64,000 nucleotides of DNA from Micromussa lordhowensis (GCA_964020085.1 OZ026607.1:9019535-9083534), one strand, 5' to 3'; counted from the first letter of the stretch, positions 1 through 11,232 are shown. The notes: generated from the letters alone by a model not told the origin. Translations and numbers: made by a program.

Positions 1-234
1 ATAAGAGAAAAGAAAAGTTGAAATTCTTGTGCTGACTATGTTTCTCTTCGACGGAAAAATAGGAGGACAAATATCGACTCGGGCGGGGGTTATTGCGTGA
101 TAACTGTCCGGAGATTTATACCACGTGACGTAAAATAGCCAATAAAATCAATAAAAAATTAATGGGTGGGTTATAATAGAAAATAACCCAAAGCAAATAC
201 GCACGCTGATTGGTTCAAAACCGTGTTTCTATTT

Positions 235-342
235 AACAATTAGATTATGAGCTCGAGATTTCCATGGGGTGATAGTTGATGAGGCCGAAGGCCGAATCAA
301 CTATCACCCCATAGAAATCGAGAGCGAATAACCTAATTGTTT
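235..342. repeat. Foldback (inverted-repeat) element with GC-rich loop
   Basis: A 17-bp perfect stem pairs 264-280 with 296-312. It closes a 15-nt loop (281-295) reading GAGGCCGAAGGCCGA, which itself forms a GGCC-GAA-GGCC mini-hairpin. Outside the perfect core the pairing continues imperfectly, through GCTC/GAGC-type segments and an AACAATTAG / CTAATTGTT pair, so the arms are about 50 bp each. This is the layout of a small foldback MITE. The top of the hairpin resembles a hammerhead ribozyme core (TGATGAG, short stem II, CGAA), but the expected C before TGATGA and the final A of GAAA are not there. Confidence 0.7.
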
Positions 343-626
343 TAGTAAAAATGATACCAAAACGAATCATATGTCGGTGAAAGAATACCAATTTAATGTT
401 CATTTGTTACATAAAAACATCCACGTGATGAGTACGTCTGTATCACGCGCGCGGAATATTATTGACAGCTTTGAAAACTCATTCAGTAAAACGACAACGG
501 CGCCGTAATTGATCTGAGGCGAAGAGAAAGTTTGAAAAAGTCCATGAACAACATCTCGATCGTCACTTAAAGTACATAAGAGCGGCTGAAAAGGCTCTGA
601 ACGACAGGGAAGCTCTCTAAGGTCGT

Positions 627-1870
627 TTAACGGTAGTTGTTTACGATGGACACCGTGCAATTGTGAAAACTGTATGGCTGTGGCTGAGAGAAGTTTTGGA
701 TTTGAACAACGTGCTGATTTTGTGGCTGAAGCTGCGGTGTTGTCAACTGCATCTGGTTTGCACGGCCAAAACCACTGTTTGAAGGACCAGCTAAAGCACT
801 AGGACGTGGATTGGATTCATCGTTAGAAGTATGGCTCTGTCCACTGACAAAATGGCTCAAAATGTTGGACATGTTCTCTTTTTGCTGGAAGATGCCCGCG
901 CGTTGTATGATTCAATCAATTAAATTTATGCCCAGTTACCGCTTTTATGTGTCTTGCTTCCACATTGTGGTCGGACAAAACAGTGACAGCAGTGGCTCTT
1001 AAACAATGATTTGTAAGATGGGGCTCAATACCAGCCTTTTGGCTCATCTTCTTCGTCATACATCGATTGGCCGATTGGGGCATTACAAAACCACACGTCG
1101 TCTTTAAGAGGATCAAATGTGGCTGAAATGGCTCTGGGACGCTGGAAGAGACAGCTTAATTCCGGATGTAAATGCCTCAGATAGTTCTCCACAGTTTCTC
1201 CACCTTTTACCTCAAACATTTTACCATCAGACTCATCTGCGTTGTCATGGAGCCCACCTTGATGGTTTTTCGTGGACAGCACTGCACGGAGCTCGTAGTA
1301 TCGACTTCCCTCCGGAGTTTGTCGAAGGCACAGCATTTGTTTTTCAAGTTTTCGTTGACTTTCTCTGCCTCGTTTGCCGAAGTACAGTGTCACGTAAAAC
1401 CATGCCGTTCGTAGAAGCTGCGTATGATTTGTTGTTGTTGCCTCGCCAAGCTGCTGGGATTCATACAATTCCTGGAGTTGCTCGCTTGTTATGGGAGTCT
1501 TGTGTACTACTGGACTTACTTGACCTCGTTTCACCATGTCTTTACACACTGCATCAAGAGTTTCATTGGCTTTGTTGAACTCAGGGTCGCCAACTATGGA
1601 CCACGGCTTATTGTGAGGACTTTGTCGGAGATAGCGGTCAATGGCCGCTCTAATGGCTTTCAATGACGAAACTTTGAAACGACTGCCATCTTTTTGGCGA
1701 ATGGACACGTAAAACATTTGCAGACAATTATTTAACTCTGTTTTCGATTGTTCTTCGATTGCATAGGTAAATTTACTTTGAGTTTCAAACCATTCTGAAA
1801 CATTCAAGTTTAATGATGAATGTTTCTTTCTTCTTCTTTCTTCTTCTATAACTCGATAGAAACACGGCAC
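627..1870 (-). pseudogene. Crypton-type tyrosine recombinase relic (DUF3504/KCTD1-like), frameshifted
   Basis: Read on the minus strand in three pieces: 1870-1025, about 1065-916, and 890-627. The first piece holds the N-terminal part, with a GKRGRE segment that would carry the first catalytic arginine, and a GLHDNADESDGKMFEV segment. The second carries the tyrosine-recombinase HxxR box (NHCLR) and the following conserved histidine (GHK). The third begins around a SYN segment where the nucleophilic tyrosine is expected and ends in a short low-complexity tail. The frame changes twice, near 1030-1065 and near 890-900, so no intact protein is made as written. Family assignment comes from motif recognition of Crypton-type recombinases and their domesticated relatives. 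A domesticated host gene hit by assembly errors is the alternative. Confidence 0.7.
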
Positions 1871-1894
1871 ATGTTTTCTATTTCTTAATTATTA

Positions 1895-2651
1895 AAACAT
1901 AGGTCCGCAATTCGTACTTGTGTGGGATTTCATTGACAAGACTGACAAATCTACTCAATGTCATTGACACTTTTTTTACTCAGTAAATATTTTCCCGCAT
2001 TAGGATTGGAAACTCTCAGCCTTTCAGCATTGACAACACTATGTCTATACTGCAATTGGTCACAGCAAGAGCAAATGTACAGTGGACCTCTAGAAACAGC
2101 AGTATGATTTTTTTGGATTTCATTAGCAATCGTTAAGCTATTTGAAATATTTTTCTAGACTCTTGATGTGTTTGCAGTCTCTGTTGGCTACATTCAACAG
2201 ATTCATTTGCATTTTTTCTTTCTCATACTGACGTTGATTTGCTAGTCTCTGTTGTCTACATTCAACAGATTCATTTCCAATTTTTTTGTTGATATAGAGA
2301 TTTATTTGACAGTCTTTTTCGTCTAGATTCAACAGGTTCACTTGCACGATTCTTTCTTTTGTTTTCACGCTGCTGTACCGTGAGCCTCTTTTGCCTAGAT
2401 TCTTCACTTTCATTTGCCTTTCTCTTTTTCTCATATTCACGTCGGGCAATCAACCGTTTTCCCCTTATGTCTGCTGTTTCACCTGAACACTTTCTCTTTC
2501 TGTTAACAAGCTGTTTTGGGTTATTTTTGTCACTTGAAGGTGACTCTTCATTCTTCTGGCTGTTTTGAACACTTTCCAAACCAGGTTGACAATCACTGAT
2601 TAAAACACCTTTGATTTCAAAAGGAGCTTCTGTGCAACCTGCACTGAACAC
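1895..2651 (-). pseudogene. Relic with STPR-like basic repeats and a Cys-cluster segment (Helitron-like N-terminal region)
   Basis: On the minus strand, 2651-2271 encodes a serine/asparagine-rich lead followed by repeated basic units of about 23 residues ending in ESxxxRxxRL (for example ESEESRQKRL and EPVESRRKRL). After a frameshift in an A-run near 2270-2280, a further unit (ESVECRQQRL) continues to 2138. Downstream, 2105-1895 reads a Cys-rich segment (YICSCCDQ) followed by KSVNDIE and an in-frame stop where tryptophan would be expected, then ICQSC. Such repeats plus a zinc cluster occur in cnidarian Helitron and PIF1-helicase-type proteins, and the repeat itself resembles the STPR domain. 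The helicase portion is absent. The relic sits directly upstream, on the same strand, of the Crypton relic, so it may be a composite insertion. Confidence 0.5.
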
Positions 2652-2700
2652 AAGCCGCGTTTTCAGCTTGTTGGCTTGCGTGAAAAAAAATATTTTCTTA

Positions 2701-2968
2701 CTGCGCTTTTCAATAACACGCGGACTCTAAAATTCAAAGCTCAACCGACAAATGCGCTTTTCGCTACCGTCAATCAAATGTTCGGCGACTCCTCCCAGCT
2801 TCCGACTACTGCCGAGCGTGCGGCAATCAAATCAAATCGTCGAGCACAGTTCAGACAACATAGTCGGAAGCTGGGAGGAGCTGCCGAACATTTGATTGAC
2901 GGTAGCAAAAAACGCATTTGTCGGTTGAGCTTTGAATTTTAGAGTCCGCATGTTATTGAAAAGCGCAG
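2701..2968. mobile_element. MITE, 268 bp, TA target duplication, long terminal inverted repeats
   Basis: Terminal inverted repeats of about 110 bp run inward from CTGCGCTTTTCAATAACA at both ends with few mismatches. They meet around a short unpaired centre near 2811-2859. TA dinucleotides flank both ends (2699-2700 and 2969-2970). There is no coding capacity beyond chance ORFs created by the palindrome. TA duplication fits a Tc1/mariner-type source, but the superfamily cannot be settled from a MITE. Confidence 0.8.
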
Positions 2969-2970
2969 TA

Positions 2971-3651
2971 AAGACACCTGAAGAAATAACGAAATAAACG
3001 CCTCAGATTATGAAAAAAAGAACGCAAACCAGGCACACAAACGTAATCGCCTTCCGCTCCTACAACAAAATTGAAAAGTTCTCCAAATGAAACCCAACAA
3101 CTGAGAAGAGAAATGGCCGCCGTACAAACCGCTGTGTAAAACACTAAATGGAATCCAGTCTTCTCGGCTCACTGAACACCAACTGGAAACCACGTGACAA
3201 GCAAATCTCTCTCGTGGACAAATAAATAAGTAAATTTCGCGGGCCTTGACAAAGTGTGGGAAATCTCCCCCAAAAGCTATACCATGTGCTACAAATATGG
3301 TAAGCGTACGCGTAATTTTGTCGCACGCACCTTAAGGACGCACGCGCGCGGGCAGTTAATTCGACGAGTCATCGTTTGCAATTGACGGCGTCATTTAGTT
3401 TCAACTATCGCATTTGGTTGACCGTCTTCAATTATTAAATCAATTGGACAGATCAGATGTTACTCCAGGTCAGCAATGCCAGTAAAACAGAAGGAACCTG
3501 AAAAGATATGTTGGAAATCTCTTTACCTGACGTAAACATGACGTCGTGAACAAACGTAACAAAGGTAAATGAATGTTTTCGTTTCATGAAATTCTGCGTA
3601 CCTTGTGGTTTAACTGTCCATAGGAGAAACAGTCTTTATCCGATAACAAAT
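2971..3651. other. Intergenic stretch and presumptive promoter/5' UTR of the coiled-coil gene
   Basis: No convincing coding region; short minus-strand ORFs at 2953-3326 have no recognisable motif. A possible 5'-UTR splice acceptor (CTGTCCATAG) ends at 3623, just before the start codon region of the downstream gene. A short segment around 3294-3320 (ATATGGTAAGCGTACGCG) recurs in diverged form at 4374-4399, inside the gene's third intron, which suggests a small dispersed repeat. No clear TATA box was identified. Confidence 0.4.
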
Positions 3652-6600
3652 ATGGCGTCAGGTAAGTAAGGCATTTCACTTTGAACAGTAAAAAACCGTT
3701 ACTTTATTATAATTATGAATACAGTGAATGTAAGTAACATGATTGAAAGAAAATCAAATAAATAGTTACATATTATTATGGCTACTGTTTAAGATTGCCG
3801 CGTAAGTTTCTTTCGCCAGCGTTTGGTTAATATAGAGTTGGTCTAACGGAATGTCGAATGTTTTGTGTTTTGTGATAGATTTGAGGCCAGATTTTTGCGT
3901 AGCTAATAGTGCGTACACATTAAATCGTCAAATGCTTACTTTTCAAATGTTGTTTCGTGGAACTAATTTCAGAATACATTTAACAGGTAACCGGGAACTC
4001 CGAACACAATTGCAGGTATTTCATTGACCTTTTTATTTTTCTTTTCTGACATAAAGAAATAAGTTACTTATTTTGTGCCTAACTCAGCGATTTCTGTTAA
4101 TTAATTTGTCCTTTAGGAATTAAAGAACATCGTGAAGAGGAAAGACAAAGAAATCGCAAATGTCGTGAGATATGCTGAGTAAGTAATTGATCTATTTTCG
4201 TCCTTGTTTTATACCAATCCGGTTCTGTGATGATAAGGATTTGCAATGGATCGCTTAGAAGCGTGTATAACTTTGATTATTAAACACTGCATCATTGAAT
4301 AATGCAATTCAAGAGTTTTCATTGGCTTAGCCATTACAGTATACATGTGTGAGTAATTATACAATGCTCTAAAATATGGTCAGCGTACGGGTAATTTTTT
4401 GGGAAAGTTTTTATATTTATTTTAGTTTAGTTTTGTATATTTTGGGGCGTTTTAAATTAAACAATAATTATATGATTCTTGTTACTCGGCGCTATACGAC
4501 CCATTGGTTATCCATCATCTAATATCCAACGCGATCTCGTGGAATAATTGTTAAGTACGGCTAAGAAAGAAGGCTTGGATTTTCCTACTACCAAATAGAA
4601 GGCACAAATGAAAGCTATTTCAGAAGTGAAATTTTCTATCGCTCATTTGTCTAGTAGTTTAAGACGCACCTCAATGAATTCAATACTTCTAGAGAATCCG
4701 CTCGAGACTTACTACGGTTATTATTAACTGATAGAAAATCCTCAGTTAAACTCGCCAAAATTGGTCTGATTTTGCAAGCAAGAGTTCGCGGCTTCCGTAC
4801 GTTTGGCATAAGAAATGCCAATAGCCTTCGCATTACTCTATTTAGCAAAATTTGTCTTACAAGGACCACGTTCACAGTGGATTCGAAGTCATGCTTATAT
4901 GATTATCAATATTGTTCTCAGTGAGAAACGACGAAAGGACCGAAGACAGTTGGAAAGCTTGAGAGAGGAATTAAAATCAAAAGAAGAGGTGAGGCAGAGA
5001 TGATTCATATTCCTTTGTTTCTTTTTCGTTAAACAGGAATACTGTAGAGGTATACAAAACGAGCAGCATTAGTTTTTTCTCAAAGATTAAAGGGGATCTG
5101 GCTCGCTACCATGACATAAGATATTCCGTGGAGTCGGAATTCTTTCACTTTCCGCGTCACCCAGAAACCTCTCCTCACAAAGTAACAATTACCTTCCCAG
5201 TAACTTTATCGTAAAAAGGGAAACTTAAGACGTCTTAGAACGAGTCTAAGGTAATAGACAGTAGGTCACTAGTAGGTACTAAGCACTAGGTCATGTTTTC
5301 CCCAACAGATTGTACATTTCGACATCTTTTCTTAAGCTGCCGTCATAAAACGCATCGCATCATCAAACTGACTTGCTTATTCAACAATTGTTTCTTGCAG
5401 GTGTTGGAGCAAAATGCTCAACTGCAACTGTAAGTGCTAATCCTCTTATATTTAAAAATTCATCATTTTAACAAAGGAACTGTATTCTTCCATCTTCAAT
5501 GCTCTATAGGTAAAGTCTTCATACGAGCCAAGTGGCTCATTAGGTCGGAGCTTCCCGGTTTCAGTAACATGTAGGAATATTTCAAAAAACCCACGTGGAT
5601 TCTTTTATTGTAACTGTTATTATTCCATTTTTGTGGTCGGTAAATTTACGGGGAAAGTATAGAAGTGAGAAATATGAGTACATTAAACAATGTGGTACTG
5701 TTTTAATTTGGTATTGTACCAACAGCTAGAAAAAATTACAACACATAGTTACCCAATGCTGGAGGCAAAAGGAAGGTATATGGAAACTCAGCTGACAGTA
5801 GACCGTGGAGGTGTTTCAGGCTGAAAGTTTGGCTATTTCCTTTATTTTGCAAGTTATTGGAGCTAAATTGAGAAAAGATCCACGAACGTATAACATAAAA
5901 AAATTGAACGACACCAGTTATTATCAAGTTGCCCTCTTTTAAAATATCATTTGTTTAGAAATAAAAATTCCAATCTCTGGCTACGCCCATCGAAAAAAAA
6001 AACTAACTGCACAAACTAAAAGCAGATATAAGAAACAAAGGGATATTGTTTAAACTAAACAAGGAAAATCCATTTTCTTCTTTTCAGAGAAATACAAAGT
6101 CTTAGAGAACAGGTAAGTCATATTTCAAGACGCGCTTCTTATTTAAAGGATTTTAATTTTGTTGCCTGCAGAAAATTGAGAATATTCAAGCGAAGTTCCG
6201 TAAGTTCGCAACTTAACAGGCGAAAAAAATAAAGGAACCAAATCCAACAACACTAGCGATTTCAACAGAGAACGATCGCCTTGATTGTAGACTCAACAAC
6301 AGTATTACGATAGTTTTTATTAAAATTTACAACGCACACTTTGCAGCCTAAATGCGCGCACTCTCAATATGTAGCGGTCCTAAATGTAGCAAACGGGCGA
6401 ATAGAAGTCTCAATTTCACAATTAAAAGGGAAATTCCGCAGCAAGCGATAATCGTCAATGCCCCAGTTCTTACTTAAACAATAATAGGTTTTGTTAAAGC
6501 GGTTTTATCATGTGTTAAAAATAACTTGAAAACTTTCTACATTGACACTGGTGTGCAGCACTTTTAAACAAAAGTTTGAAAGTTAAAGGGAGCCTCCACT

Positions 6601-9600
6601 CCTACCGAAGAATCACTTTAAAACGCAGGATATAGTATTTGCAGTAACGTTAGGTCTAATTTTTTTCCAGAAGAGTGTCTATAGTGGAGAAAAACGAATT
6701 TCAGAATCGCGCATTTTTGTTTTCAAATTTTCTGGGCGCCGCCATCTTGAATAATTGTGACGTGTCTTGGTTGCTCTATTGTTCTGACATCAAGAGCTTT
6801 TGTCTAATAACAAAAGGGCAACCATTTCACGTCACAATTATTCAAGATGGCTGCTCCCGGGAACTTTGAAAACAAAAATAAACGATTCTATAATTCATGT
6901 ATTTAAGGCCAACGTGCTTTGTTAGTTAAAACTTCAAGCAAATTTTATTCTTAAAATTATTTAGTGTGATTTGAAGTAAACTTTTTGTCACAGTGGAGGT
7001 TCCCTTTAACAAAAACTGGAGTTTTTATTTGTCCCCATATGTCAGGATGAAAATTTACCCATGGAGATGTTTTGTTTCGCTTGAAAGTGTCATTTATATA
7101 TAAAATCTTTTCTCGTTGATAGTCCTTATGGTTTTTTTTTTCAGTTCGTCTCAAATACAGCCTTATCATTGAGTTCCGTTCACGCATGCGCGCAGTATTG
7201 CTTCAATGCAAAATCAATTTTCCCAAAAAACCTTAGTTCAGCTTATACAATAATCCTTTTTTGATTATGTTTTACTGCAGATGGCTGAGGAAAACACCCT
7301 CTTTACAAAGGTAATTGTTGAACCTCTTAATACATTGAATTTTATTTCAATATTCATGGTTAACAACAACATCAGGTATGTAGTGTTTGGTTATGATTAC
7401 TATTTTATGATTTTATTATTATATCAGAATATTTTATCAGAATGAGTAAACAAATCAAGAAAGGTGCATCCAAAATGAATGAATAAACAAATAAATCGAT
7501 AAATGAATAAACAAGTTAATAAACGTAGGTGGCTGCAAAGTTTCCAGCACTTTCCAACAGTAATACTTTGACAGATCAACACTGCTACTTTTTATCAAGT
7601 GGTACTAAATAACTGCTGAAAAGTGCTGGAAACTGTTTACAGCCGCCTTATTAAATGATAAACAGCTGTTAAACTGTATAGGTAAGATCCATTATCTATT
7701 CGACTCTATTTTGCAGACAACTGGATAGTGTTAAAAAAGAGCTGCGGAAAAGTGAGGGCGAAGTAAGTCATATTTTGTGATCTGTTTTGTAATATGCATA
7801 TTATCAGAAGGCAGGACTGTTGTTGACTACCTGAGGTTTATGACCTACCAGAGGTTGTTGAATACCAGAGGTCGTTGACCTACCAGAAGTTGTTTATAAA
7901 GTGGCATTTCCTAAAGTAATTTTGTTTTTATGCTGCTTTTCAGAAAGTTGAAATTCAAGAAATCAAAAACAAGGTAAGTTCTTTTTCCGCTATGTTCTTG
8001 GAAATTCTTTCAACAAAATATACCATTACAGAATGGATAAGTGAAACTTAATTGTAGGAAAAGATATTCTGAAACATTGAATTACCTGCAGTGGAACACT
8101 ATTGTGTCTGGGTAATCACAGAAAAAAGAGCGATTTTACTGATATTGCTTTAACAATTCTAAGTTTAACTCGCTGTATTATTTCGGGCTTCTCAATATAC
8201 CCTTTTCATAAATGACTGCTAATTAAAAGTTCTTTTGTATGCATTTAAATTAGCCTCACTAACTTCGTTTGCGAGTTCAAATTCTTTTGAATTACAAACT
8301 TAAAAACAAAGCTAGTAAGAATGATTGTGATACTTAACAGAAAAACTTGAATTGGCAAGCATTTATAAAAAGCGTCTGTAGCCACTTTAAACATTTTACT
8401 AAACTGGCCGTTTTTGTAAACGATATTTGAGGTTTATTCAGTTACTGCAGTTTTTTTTTATATCAAACTTTGAAGGGAAAGGGAAATAGTTTAGAAAACG
8501 AACAGGCATCAATATAGAGACTACATTGTTAAAAGTGGATAGGTCAAAACAATTTATTGGCTGCAATAAATGTAATGCGAAATCTTTCTCGCTTAGCTTC
8601 CCATAACAGAATCATCCTTCTATTTATTTTTTCTCTTCGGATAATTCCTTTCTTCTGCCTACCCGCCTGTCAGAATGGTTTACACCGGATGAGTTTCATT
8701 ATTTCATATTGAGATTAGAACAATTTAGTCATTCAGGGAAATGTAATAAGGAAACTTCTTCTCTTAGTAAATATTCCAGTTTGTGATTATTTCCTGTTTG
8801 AAATGCAGTCTTACTTAAGCATGAATGTTTCATTCACAAACCCCACATTGGCTCATTACGGAATCAATTTCCTCGGCATAAAAAAGTTATGATGATCAAA
8901 CTTCATGTTTTTCCTGCAGATGGCAGAGCAGAACGCTGCCCTAGAAAGGTGAATGTTAATCCTCTTATTATTAACTTCATTTAAACAAACATCAATAGTA
9001 ACATTCTAAAGGTAGTAAGCGTTTATGATAGCTCCATTTTTATGATATTAAGTCGTTATCAGAATGGATTGAAAGAGTGTCGGGATTAGTGTAACGGAAA
9101 TAAATAGAGCAGTTTTCAATTTGAGTGTCGGAAAACCAAAACCAAACCAATGACAACTAACAAACAAATTAGACTACTCAGCCAATCTCAAACCGTAGTA
9201 AAACCAAACCAAAGTAATTGCCTGATTACTTTCCACACTCAATCGAAAACCGCTCTAATTAAATACCTACCCAAGTAAATAGACCTGATTAATAAATGAT
9301 CATCATTAAACTGCAAGTGTGTTTTCAATCGGTCACATGTAATAATAGCACTAATGAGCAATTGTGTATAACGTACACTTGTATTGTTTGTCACGAAAAT
9401 TAAATAAAGAAGTGGTTGAATCTTTTTCTTTTCTTACAGTGAAGTGGCAAATCTCACTGGAAAATTCGAAAAATACGAAGAGGCTGTGAGTTGAAATTTA
9501 TGATGTGATTATAACAAACCCTCATTACCGTTGACCCTAACGGAGCGACTGCACGAAAGGCGAACGAAAACAAAATACACTCAGAATTGTTCTCTGTGTA

Positions 9601-11201
9601 AACTGTGTAAGAACTTAAGCATGATATGGTTATGGAGAAAATATTGCATTTGTTACACCAGTCGAACAATTCATACGAAACTACACCCGGGACTCGAGTG
9701 GCGTGTTTCCTTACTAGTGAGGAAGTGGAAAAGAAAGATATACTTTATACTTGCTGATATCTTACCGCATTTTGACAAAGCTTTAACCTATGGATCTACT
9801 TCCGTTATCATTTTGTTTTTATCTTAAGAGAGATATTTGAAAAAAATACAAATTATCGCCAAAAACTCAACAGAGGTCAAAATAATTCAACGGGACGAAA
9901 GTGCAAAAGGAAGAACTATTTTGCGAAGTTGTGGTCCAAAAATTTGATGTTCGGCTCGTCTTGCTATTTTGTATTGTAATTCTCAATATTTACATTTGAA
10001 AATACAACTAAAGCAACTGTTAACGTGAAATAGCTGTATCTTGAAATAGCTGGGTTGTTCTACATATGTTATAACTTAGCAGAGCTTTTTTTAAAAGGTC
10101 TGTTGTACATAATATAATAAAATATAATAAAACTCAAACTTTGCTTCTATTTCAGACGAGCGAACAGAACGACCAACAGAGAAGGTAAATACTATTTGTG
10201 GCTCCACTCAATTATTTGAATTAATTAGTATAATTAGTCTACTACAGTACGCGTACGTGAATACGACTGATTAATGTTGTAGCTGTGTCCCACCAACTAA
10301 AAATGGTAGCTTAATAACATTGCAGGCAGATTTACCAGTTGACTTTTGCCCGCCAAAGTTTGTAGTCTTCTGGGATGTTTTTGCAAGATAACTCAAATCC
10401 GTGTTCTTTCTTCGTTTCGATTTCTTCTTCTATTTCATTAACAGCAATTGCTCGGGAAGCAAAGAAAAGAAAAATTCTCTCTTCTCAGCTTGTTTTTCCT
10501 TTCTTCTTATTTTAGGGCTATTGAGGCGGTGAACCGCGAATTTACAATTTGGCGTCTTGAGGTAAAAAATGGAAAAACCAAAAAACAAATGCTGTAGTAC
10601 GTTATCTTACTATCAGCCTCATTCAATAATTGCTAATTATTTCATTTCTTCCAGGCCAAGATCAGGATTACACAGAAAGAAAAGTAAGTTAAAAGAAGTA
10701 TACATATATGAAGATAAATGTTAAAAATACAAGATACAGATAGTAATAGGAAGACAAATAATTAATTCATAATTCTGTTTATATGCGAGGATTCCAAGTA
10801 ATGTTGTAATAGTTTCTTTTGATAAAGCTGCCATATTTACAGTCAAAACCGTTTCGAAAAGTACATTTTGCAGCCAAAAGCTTTGTAATCAGAGAAAGTA
10901 GCCATGACAACACAAGAAGACGATCATGGTTGCGCATACGATCACACGTGCCCTTCTACAACCTTACACAACAGTTACTAGTATCGGTAGCTGATCATTT
11001 TTCTACACCTTAAACCTGCCACCTTCTATATATATTGTCAGCCTATCTTCACCTGCCCACTGAAAAAACTTAATATTCCGTCGCTGCTACTTACTACCGA
11101 TAGATTTTCCTTTTGTTCTCAGGAGAAAATGTAAACAACCAAATCATCTGTTGACAAAGGCTTTTTTAAATTCATTGTCTTTTAATTGTAATTGTATATA
11201 A
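3652..11201 (+). CDS. Small coiled-coil protein built from many micro-exons (long isoform, about 176 aa); unnamed
   Basis: Start ATG at 3652 in good context (A at -3, G at +4). Proposed coding exons, with matching phase at every junction: 3652-3661, 3987-4015, 4117-4178, 4922-4988, 5401-5429, 7717-7762, 7944-7973, 8920-8948, 9440-9485, 10156-10184, 10516-10561, 10655-10683 and 11123-11201 (stop 11199-11201). Donors are mostly GTAAGT/GTGAGT-like and acceptors have pyrimidine tracts. The protein is rich in E, K, R, Q and L and reads as coiled coil (for example QLESLREELKSKEE). From exon 5 onward the exons form a repeated module: A (about 10 aa, xxEQNxxLxx), B (15 aa) and C (10 aa, KxExIxxIxxK); A+B+C = 35 aa, five heptads. 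I recognise no named family. A scaffolding or centrosomal-type role would be a guess. The exon chain is deduced by eye; RNA-seq could add or remove exons. Confidence 0.6.
5516..5572. repeat. Fragment of a dispersed repeat (hairpin AGCCAAGTGGCT region)
   Basis: Contains a small hairpin (AGCCAAGTGGCT) followed by AGGTCGGAGCTTCCCGGTTTC. The motif order resembles repeats I associate with coral and anemone genomes, but it has no second copy in this window. Located in an intron of the coiled-coil gene. Confidence 0.3.
6088..6216 (+). CDS. Alternative 3' end of the coiled-coil gene (short isoform, about 88 aa)
   Basis: Exon 5 can splice to a 25-nt exon at 6088-6112 (a shortened B module, EIQSLREQ). 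This then joins an exon starting at 6172 after TTGCCTGCAG. Read in frame without using the GTAAGT at 6200, that exon encodes KIENIQAKFRKFAT and stops at 6214-6216. An AATAAA follows 11 bases later. Splicing on from 6199 instead leaves one base that puts every downstream exon out of frame, so termination here is the consistent reading. The result would be a short isoform sharing the first five exons with the long one. Confidence 0.5.
6228..6233 (+). terminator. Candidate proximal polyadenylation signal
   Basis: Canonical AATAAA 11 nt after the stop of the short isoform's last exon. This would give a very short 3' UTR. Confidence 0.4.
6587..7005. mobile_element. MITE, 419 bp, TTAA target duplication (T2/Kolobok-like ends)
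   Basis: TTAA flanks both ends (6583-6586 and 7006-7009). The termini are inverted repeats beginning AGGGAGCCTCCACT on the left and the complement of AGGGAACCTCCACTG on the right. A second, inner inverted repeat pairs about 6710-6761 with 6828-6881 (GCCATCTTGAATAATTGTGACG and complement). The TTAAAGGG ends match the known T2/Kolobok type of MITE termini. No transposase is encoded. Confidence 0.75.
7281..7310 (+). pseudogene. Out-of-frame duplicate of the A-module exon in the coiled-coil gene
   Basis: Flanked by a good acceptor (TTTTACTGCAG) and donor (GTAATT). It encodes MAEENTLFTK, clearly the same module as 8920-8948 (MAEQNAALE). The functional A exons are 29 nt, whereas this one is 30 nt, with three Ts where two would keep the module frame. 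Included in the mRNA it would shift the 7717-7762 exon into an early stop. It is best read as a decayed or skipped exon, or one that triggers nonsense-mediated decay. Confidence 0.5.
7478..7525. repeat. AATAAA/AATGAATAAAC-type simple repeat
   Basis: Imperfect runs of GAATAAACAAATAAAT-like tetranucleotides immediately before a foldback element. It may be the tail or target of an insertion. Confidence 0.5.
7526..7650. mobile_element. Small foldback MITE (about 120 bp)
   Basis: Arms at 7528-7553 and 7620-7648 pair through GGTGGCTGCAAA and GTTTCCAGCACTTT with a 3-4 nt offset. TA occurs at both edges. Nothing coding. Confidence 0.55.
7815..7892. repeat. Minisatellite, diverged units of about 20 bp
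   Basis: Four diverged copies of a motif like TACCAGAGGTTGTTGA occur in the intron between 7762 and 7944 of the coiled-coil gene. Confidence 0.6.
9107..9255. mobile_element. MITE family copy 1 (GAGCRGTTTTCAATTGA ends)
   Basis: Inverted termini (GAGCAGTTTTCAATTTGAG left, complement of GAGCGGTTTTCGATTGAG right) are flanked by TA (9105-9106 and 9256-9257). The interior, with CAAACCAAACCAA-rich blocks and ACTACTCAGCCAATCTC, closely matches the element at 17342-17489. Confidence 0.8.
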
Positions 11202-11232
11202 TTTGATTTTAATTGTTCCCACCTGGCTTTAA

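Noticed and set aside
1117..1578. Plus-strand ORF of 153 codons
   Set aside because: Antisense shadow of the Crypton-type recombinase reading frame.
2676..2942. Plus-strand ORF of 88 codons
   Set aside because: It lies almost entirely within the palindromic MITE 2701-2968 and is a by-product of its inverted repeats.
4651..4920. Open reading on both strands in the third intron of the coiled-coil gene as an extra exon or gene
   Set aside because: The plus-strand frame is open for over 80 codons but lacks a start, motif and proper splice sites. The exon at 4922 begins only after it, in another phase.
6675..6869. Plus-strand ORF of 64 codons as a coiled-coil gene exon
   Set aside because: Located inside the TTAA-flanked MITE and spans its inner inverted repeat; no module similarity.
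9872..9895. A missing C-module exon between 9485 and 10156 (reads EVKIIQRDE)
   Set aside because: It resembles module C and follows CAACAG, but no donor lies in the right phase, so it is at most a relic.
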